This document shows positions 57,600 through 64,000 of a DNA stretch of 64,000 nt, one piece after another. The translations under genes were made by a program, and so were the position numbers. Location of the stretch: positions 60,862,946 through 60,926,945 of the forward strand of contig OZ023266.1 of assembly GCA_964006375.1 (NCBI GenBank), given 5' to 3'. The notes beneath the pieces are model-generated. The model was not told the origin of the DNA. It searched no databases and saw only the letters and a list, made by a program, of their open reading frames with translations. The first letter of the stretch is position 1. The number at the start of each line of letters is the position of its first letter. This stretch comes from Tillus elongatus (lineage: Eukaryota > Arthropoda > Insecta > Coleoptera > Cleridae).

Positions 57600-58214
57600 C
57601 CGTATGAGCCTGCACATTTTTTAAGATCTTCATGAAATGACTGGTCCTTATACTGTATAAAAGTTTAGCCTTTTATATTGTCAGGTTTTTGAAGTTAAAG
57701 AAACAAAAATGATACATTTTTAAGTTTTCGGTGTACTTATTATATCTGCACGATCTATATCTAAGATTTTTTTTAAATCTGAGTTACCACTGATTAACAC
57801 ATATCCGTGGATATAAATAATGTTAGTACACATTAAGATATAAAAAGCAATTGTTTGTTATATGTAACATTTGTTATCAAACATATCGATCAGCATAAAA
57901 TAGGTTTGACAGTTGTTACCGATGCTGGTAGTACATAAATCGCTACAATAAATTATTTTAACGACACATACATCAAGTTCATATTAGAAAAGTTACACTA
58001 ACTCAATAAATTGAACAATAATTGTTACCACAGTAACCACGATAAACAAGCTACTAAATTAGACGTGTCATTTCTTATTAACTTAAAATTGTTATAGGTT
58101 ATTGCTAAGAAAAATCACTTCACATTAAAAAGAGAATGAACTCAGCAAGTACGCTATGGTAGCGAAATAATTCAATATTTATTAAAGCCAGATATTTGAA
58201 ACTGGTAAATAATA
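57600..58214. other. Unassigned DNA with a vestigial family A terminus
   Basis: The sequence ctcagcaagtacgctatggt (58141) is an isolated terminus remnant. Nothing else was recognised. Confidence 0.35.
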
Positions 58215-58341
58215 TATTTGTGAATTTTCATTGAGAAAATTCACAAACAGAGAGGTAACGATGGTAATACTTTCGGAATTTTTTTCTAATGAACGCGAAT
58301 TAAGGCCTCTAGAATTCATATTCCAGGTCTGTTAAAATTTA

Positions 58342-58437
<96 letters not shown>

Positions 58438-58555
58438 AGTATGTATGTATGTATAGGAGAGATAATTTAAAAATACTCAACTGATTTTAACCAGACTTGG
58501 CACATATCTTCATTTTGCTAAGACCGGGCACGAGTTCGTAAATCAGCTGTAACTG
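58215..58555 (+). repeat. Family A, subfamily 2 left part
   Basis: Hairpin tttgtgaattttcattgaga, arm agagaggtaacgatggtaat and cctctagaattcatattcca, (TA)n (58345-58434) with a GTAT-rich edge, then a diverged flank. Confidence 0.65.
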
Positions 58556-59303
58556 ATACAAAAATATTTTTGAATATATTATAGTAACTGGAATGAATCT
58601 TTATATGTAGTTATAAATGGTATAAATAAATCTCTATTGTGAATTTTAAGTAACTTGGGTCACAAAATTTGGAGCTCTCTCCAAATCAAAATTAAAATCT
58701 TTAAGGCGTAAATTTAAACAAAATTTAATACCTGACAGAGACAGAGTAGTAAGCAGCCATGATACAAACTACATGACAAACAATAAAATACTACAAATAA
58801 CACCGGTAAAATCTACTATCCCCCTAGTGATCGAAAAATCTCGGCCAGTAAAATCCCGTAAACCAATGTCAACACCATTCAATTTTGCGAAAGTACATCC
58901 AGCCCACTCTCGCAATGACAGATGACATGAAATTAAAAATGATGTGATTGTAAAAGCGATTATTTTTTAAGTGGAAGGTTCAATACATTTTTTAAATAAA
59001 CTTAATTTGTAGCTTGATGAGCAGCCCCAATTAAAATTTAAGATTGAAAATGTGGCATATAGTGGAACTATCAAGGTTTAAGGAAGGCAATTAAGAACTT
59101 TTTACGGAATTATCGTTTTTATAAGGAAAACATGACGTTTTTGCCACACCATGATTTAAAAAGATTCATATTATTATAAAAAAAATATAAGATATGGAAC
59201 AGTGAACTAAATATTATAAACAAAACAGTCTCACGTGTCTATAAAAATGATTTACTTAATTTACACTTGGCATATAACACCGCGTAAACAAACTTTACTA
59301 GCC
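58556..59303. other. Unassigned DNA
   Basis: No supported exon or repeat. Confidence 0.35.
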
Positions 59304-59382
59304 ATGGCCGGTAGCGCAGGGGTAGATTATTCGCCTGACACTTAAGCGACCCGGGTCCTGTACTCGCGCGATCCACATGTAA
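59304..59382 (+). other. tRNA-like sequence (SINE head or tRNA pseudogene)
   Basis: An A-box-like tagcgcaggggtagatta (59312) and a B-box-like gggtcctgtactcgc (59350) show the spacing of a tRNA. The overall layout resembles the head of the SINE at 1210-1280. The acceptor stem does not close, so it is not a functional tRNA. Confidence 0.5.
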
Positions 59383-59884
59383 CGTTTTGTTTTGTTTCAC
59401 TAACTTTAATATTTGGTAGAAACAATAGTGTCGAGATTTCATACGTTTGAACCAGGATCTAATTTTCTTTAAAACGCCTGGGTAACTTTGTCCCCATTGA
59501 GTCCAAAATTATAATTTTCAGCAGATTTTTTTTATTGTTAATCAAAAGTAGAGAATTTGTTTCTAAAAAACTTTTTGTTCTTCGAAAAACCGGTCCGATT
59601 AGGTTGATTAAAACAAAATCATTCAGGCGATTAATGGGCAAAATTACCTGCCACGTTTATAGTTTGGCCGATACTTACTTTATTCTTCTAAATGTGAATT
59701 AAACGTTTCCTTTTGGAAAGCTTTTGTAACTTTAATGAAGTTTGTAATACAACGTTCTTTTAAAGAGGCTTAGAATTAGACTTAGATATACCAAATTTAA
59801 AATTTCTGCCTTCATATAAAATCGAGTGTTGGGCATTTGCTTCAAAAGTAGCTGGAGCAACAGTAGATTAAAATATTTTTTTGA
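59383..59884. other. Unassigned DNA
   Basis: Nothing recognised. Confidence 0.35.
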
Positions 59885-60070
59885 TTATAGAAAGATATCG
59901 ATGGTAATACTTTCGAAAAGTTCTTCAAATAAGCGTGTATTAGGACCTTTAAAACCGACCTTCAGGGTCTGTTTAAATTTTAATCATTAATTTTAGTAAT
60001 ATGCCGCACTGATAGTGTAGAATCCTTATGAAAATTCACTACGACAACGCATTTGCTGCGTCTCGAAATT
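59885..60070 (+). repeat. Short family A, subfamily 2 element without (TA)n
   Basis: The arm agatatcgatggtaatactt, ttcagggtctgtttaaattt connects within about 60 bases to the terminus gaaaattcactacgacaacg, catttgctgcgtctcgaa. The (TA)n tract is absent, which is unique among copies retaining both sides. Confidence 0.6.
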
Positions 60071-60659
60071 TTTCTCTATAGAAGCAACGTCTGTGCCAAA
60101 CTTCATTAAAATAACTAATGTATTTTTGAAGATAAAAAAATTAAAAATGATGTTCCTATATATCTAATTCCATCCAGATCCCTCCATTATATACAACAAT
60201 ATTTTCTAATCAACATTACCAAATAGTTTTAGAAGTCTACAAAAGCAATTAAAGCATATTTGTTCTTCTCAAGCTTTATTTCTCCTATTGTCCTAGGTGC
60301 CAAAACCTCGCTTCTTTAGTTGCTCGACCGAATCCAAACCCAAATTAAACATCGTCTGATTAATTCTCAATTTTGCTTCTTACTCGATCGTTTAGCACAA
60401 TAAACAAAATCTTCGCCACATGGCCCTACACCTATTAACCTCGGTATTTAAGCGCGTAAGCTGTTTTGGAATACTAATACTTTTGTCCTTCATAAACTTA
60501 CTGGGTGGCTCTACTGATTTATCAAACTTCCAGATCCGTCAAAGAAGATCTGGCTTCGTTTTTTCTCCAAATATTTAAATCAAATAAAGGAAAATAACAT
60601 TTGAAACATAAATCTAGGACTTTGTTAATTATACATTGATACGTTTACTCCAATATTTG
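60071..60659. other. Unassigned DNA
   Basis: No recognised feature. Confidence 0.35.
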
Positions 60660-61235
60660 CCACTCATTCAGTAACATAATCTTTGAATCACCACTTTTGC
60701 TATTTTAAGTGGCCACTATGACATTTTCAGAAGAAAAATTATAAAATTTTCTCGTACTTCTTTGTATTTTGCGCCAAGAAAAGTTAATCTTCTTTTATAA
60801 TATTTGATTGACTTGACCACACAAAATATATAAGTTTGGTGTCCTCCAGTTGCACCGAAACTTTTTTCAACGAAAGCTTATAACTTTTTTCTCTTTACAC
60901 TTAGAGCTTTGAATTTGGTACAGAGTACACATATTATTAGAGAAACTTGCGTACCAAATTTGGTGACTATAGAGTTTTTATTTTCGTAGATATAAAAAAT
61001 TTTAGAAAAAAAAGTAAAATGTTTCTGGAAGAAGTAGTCCGATTTTTCTGGCTAACAAACCTATCCAAGCCTTTTACAAAAGAAAGGCACTAACTATATT
61101 TTATAAAAATGGGCGCATTTTTTTATTCATGTGATATATCCTAGGTTGCACTCGTTTATAGAATTTTTGTCAAAATTGAAAACTCGCAATCACCCTATTA
61201 GTGATTTTTTCCACAAAGATTTAATAAAATGACAT
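60660..61235 (-). repeat. Old family A-related copy
   Basis: Diverged body (gcgccaagaaaagttaatct shared with 12520; gcgtaccaaatttggtgact; tttttctggctaacaaacct; tccaagccttttacaaaaga) ending near a damaged hairpin (cctattagtgattttttcca). No (TA)n. Confidence 0.5.
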
Positions 61236-61529
61236 ATAAGAAGTCTCCATGTGTATGTGGGTAGTATTTTATACAATTTTCTTTCGGAAAGCACAAAATA
61301 TACTGGGGCCATACAGAATTTTAAAGCAGGTTTATAAAAATACTTCAGTGCGCGATCGTTACATTTTTATTCTTGTTTGTTTTATGGTTTTATATTGTAC
61401 ATACATTTTTTTGAAATTTTATTTCCTTGTGTATATGTGTGAGATATTTATATTTTACGATTTTTAAATGTTTCCTTAATATTGTGAACTTTTAGGTTTC
61501 TTGTAACTAAATTATATAACTATTTCTAT

Positions 61530-61615
<86 letters not shown>

Positions 61616-61624
61616 TGACTAAGC
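61236..61624. other. Unassigned DNA ending in a (TA)n tract
   Basis: Apart from the (TA)n run at 61532-61614, nothing was recognised. Confidence 0.4.
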
Positions 61625-61717
61625 CTATTAGTGAATTTTCTTAGAAAAAAATCACTAATGGGGAAATCCCGACTTTTTAATTTAAAAAAAATTATTTAAA
61701 TCAACGCGATCTAAGAC

Positions 61718-61810
<93 letters not shown>

Positions 61811-61813
<3 letters not shown>

Positions 61814-62445
61814 AGAAGAGTTAAGTGCAAAGCCGCAAGGAGACAACCGCATACACGTACGGTATAGCCAGGTGAAAATGGAAACACTCTGGATGAAGAT
61901 GCAAAAAAACACGGAGTCACAACAGGCAACCAGTGCACATTTGCAGCAACATTCGGAAGACACTCAATCTGAGGGAAATAACCAAAAAAGCCACGGAGGC
62001 AAAGAAATCAGCTGCGTGAGCATCCGAAGCCCAGGAAGTTATATTAACTATAACATAAGCCGCAAGGAGACAACCGCATACACGTGTTTCTCTTGTATGG
62101 TACAGAATTTCCGTGTTATAAATCCTATTATAGTTAATATAACTTCCTGGGCTCCGGGTGCTCACGCAGGTGACTTCTTTGCCTCCGTGGCTTTTTTGGT
62201 GTTTCCCTCGGATTGAGGGTCTTCCGAATCTTGCTGCAAATGTGCACTGGTTGCCTGTGGTGACTCCGTGTATTTTTGCATCTTCATCCAGAGTGTTCCC
62301 ATCTTCACCTGGCTATACCGTACTGATGATGGCTAATAAGCTGGAAACACGTGTATGCGGTTGTCTCCTTGCCGCTTTGCCCTTAACCCTTCTCTTGTAT
62401 AGTACAGAAATGCCGTGTTATAAATCCTGTTATAGTTTACATACA
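61811..62445. mobile_element. Hammerhead ribozyme foldback element with about 302-bp units
   Basis: Inverted arms at 61811-62053 and 62129-62396 match closely (gacaaccgcatacacgt; gtgcacatttgcagcaa; agccacggaggcaaaga). On the plus strand, tcttgtatggtacagaattt at 62091 recurs as tcttgtatagtacagaaatg at 62393, a tandem period of 302. The minus-strand array lacks the 27 bases holding the ribozyme core. The center (about 62087) begins in the stem III region of the hammerhead, much like the truncated copy at 14.2 kb. (TA)n lies on both sides; a target-site duplication cannot be read in TA repeats. No coding capacity is evident: the overlapping open frames follow the palindrome. Confidence 0.75.
62317..62361 (+). 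ncRNA. Type I hammerhead ribozyme
   Basis: Stem I is ACCGTA (62317-62322) with TGCGGT (62356-62361), including one wobble. The core is CTGATGA (62323-62329). Stem II is TGGCT/AGCTG with loop AATA (62330-62343), then GAAA (62344-62347). The self-complementary ACACGTGT (62347-62354) forms stem III and the triplet is GTA, with cleavage expected after A62355. All invariant core bases are present. Confidence 0.8.
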
Positions 62446-62446
62446 C

Positions 62447-62535
<89 letters not shown>

Positions 62536-62715
62536 TGTGTGTGTGTAGGTATCGCACCGATAACTCAAAAAATAGGGGTCCGATTTTAATAAAATTAGGC
62601 ATGTACTTTCCTTTTGTAAATGGCTTGGACAACTTCGTTGTTCGGGAAAATCTAACCAGGCTTTCCGGGAAAATTTTGGGTTTCCTTTCGGAAAAAACAT
62701 GTGTCTCAAAAAATA

Positions 62716-64000
62716 GGAATGCTATGGTAACCAAATAAACTATACTTACCTATATCTATCGATTCACTTAAAAAGTTTTTTGTCCACAGTTACCGCTAAT
62801 GCTTATTACAGCAAAAGTTAAAACGTTGATTATAATTTTAATACTTTTTTAAATGGATAAAATTAGAAAACTAGATTTGAGCGATCTTGGATATACGAAG
62901 TTAATATTTATAAGACAAATTGCATGTGCATAATGGTCATGTCATGTAATAATGCATGTACTTAACAAAGCAGCACAAAAAAGTTAAGTACGTTTTTCAT
63001 CTTCATGGCCTTTGACAACATTAAGACCTGTTATAAGTATATAATCTATTCATATTCCCCTCACCATTACTTTTTTTGTAGATACTCAAAAACTCCCATG
63101 TATGTCTATGTTACTTCCTTTACCTTTTAATAGATTGTACTTTTTTATCTCAAGTTGAGGTCATAGGTTTTGCCACGTGTCTACCATTTTCGCTTTACTC
63201 TGTACATAACATAAAACGAGTAATAAAACATCGATTTGGTGGACTTTATCTTAGATAATTGTGGACGTACGTTGCTTACGTATGTGTTAATGATAGCTAT
63301 TTGATGTGTAACTTATGTAAATAGTTAATTTGGCCACGAAATGTACAAGTAAAAAAAAATGGAATAAAACTGAAAAATAAATTCTAATAGCTATAGATTT
63401 CAAGGTTTCCGTAATATGCAACATTTAATGACTAATTACTAATAAGATAGTTATTGCTCATTAGTTGTTTAAAATATAATGTTTTACTTTCTAAAAACTC
63501 TTTGAAATTCGTACTTGGCGTAAGTCTGAGAATCTTAAAAAGGGTCGCAAACTGGCATTAAGAAAGAGGGTATTAATCTGAACCAATAGTTGGACATTTT
63601 TACTCCAATTGTTAAGGAAAAGTATTAGATAATATGGAAGGAACCTATAAAATCAAGCATCATAATATAAATTAACAGAAATACAAGTATTGCAAGAATA
63701 GACATTATTTGTTCAATTTGTTTTTAGAAAATATAATAAATGGGCTGAAGAAGAACACATCAGGAATCAAAATAAATGTACAACGATTTAATTTAGTAAG
63801 ATACGCAGTTGACATAGAATTAATAGAAAAAAATTACAAAATACACCCAGTGTGTTGAATGGGGTTTTGAGAAGAATAAAACTAAAAATTAACATGGCGA
63901 AAACAAAAAGAATAAATATAAGTACATGATAAACAAACAGGTTTATGTACACTATTTTATTGTATGTATAACTGCAGTTTCGCTGAAGTTCTTAGCTGTA
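62716..64000. other. Unassigned AT-rich DNA
   Basis: Presumed intron or intergenic DNA to the window end; no exon continuing the ABC transporter was recognised. Confidence 0.4.

Larger units (their letters stand above)
61625..62715 (+). repeat. Family A element split by a hammerhead foldback in its (TA)n
   Basis: Hairpin (61628-61660) and arm (ggggaaatcccgactttttaa) lead into (TA)n (61720-61810). The sequence resumes after the inserted element with (TA)n (62455-62532) and caccgataactcaaaaaata, aacttcgttgttcgggaaaa. The distal part is missing. Confidence 0.7.

Noticed and set aside
61719..62589. Overlapping open frames on both strands in the 61.8-62.6 kb region
   Set aside because: They mirror one another across the inverted repeat of the hammerhead element and include (TA)n translation.

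Overview
The window looks like intergenic and intronic DNA from a large, repeat-rich insect genome. It is AT-rich, has at least 35 long (TA)n tracts, and carries many copies of a few interspersed repeat families. The only part of a host gene I can defend is one coding exon at 53782-53996. Its N-terminal protein sequence fits the insect ABCH subfamily of ABC transporters (often annotated ABCG23-like). A beetle is my best guess from the repeat content, but that is an impression, not a demonstration.

Nearly everything else is mobile DNA. (1) A dispersed nonautonomous family, called family A here, has one end formed by a TAGTGAATTTT/AAAATTCACTA hairpin, an internal (TA)n tract, a body of up to about 1.4 kb, and an opposite end with an ACGCA-CTTGC-TGCGT hairpin. 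Both ends sit next to T-runs, and about 30 copies or fragments lie on both strands. (2) Four decayed Tc1/mariner-superfamily elements are present (20150-22074, 32452-34633, 46673-48579, about 54175-54560). The first and third show the spacing of DD41D transposases. (3) Four non-LTR retrotransposon fragments occur at 8.6-9.1, 11.7-12.3, 23.6-24.6 and 36.2-37.5 kb. (4) Three Penelope-like fragments with GIY-YIG endonuclease remnants occur at 29.4, 48.7-50.2 and 52.1-52.9 kb, together with separated pieces of their 3' regions. (5) tRNA-derived SINE-like sequences are present, one of them with a clear target-site duplication.

The most striking content is three small elements at 13871-14663, 22183-22377 and 61811-62445. 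Each carries a complete type I hammerhead ribozyme core with pairable stem I, paired stem II, GAAA, a tiny self-complementary stem III and GUC or GUA. Each is arranged as a head-to-head foldback. Two of them consist of tandem units of about 302-307 bp, the organisation reported for animal retrozymes. The first has inserted into a family A copy with a 12-14 bp target-site duplication, which points to retrotransposition.

Layout: 1-20 kb, family A copies, a SINE, two non-LTR fragments and the first hammerhead foldback. 20-25 kb, mariner M1, the second hammerhead foldback and a non-LTR 3' end. 25-32 kb, family A copies, a Penelope fragment and unassigned DNA. 32-43 kb, mariner M2, a reverse-transcriptase fragment and family A copies. 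43-53 kb, family A, mariner M3 and two Penelope copies. 53.8-64 kb, the ABC transporter exon followed by what should be its intron, which holds mariner M4, more family A copies and the third hammerhead foldback. Most long open frames are translations of (TA)n and are not genes.
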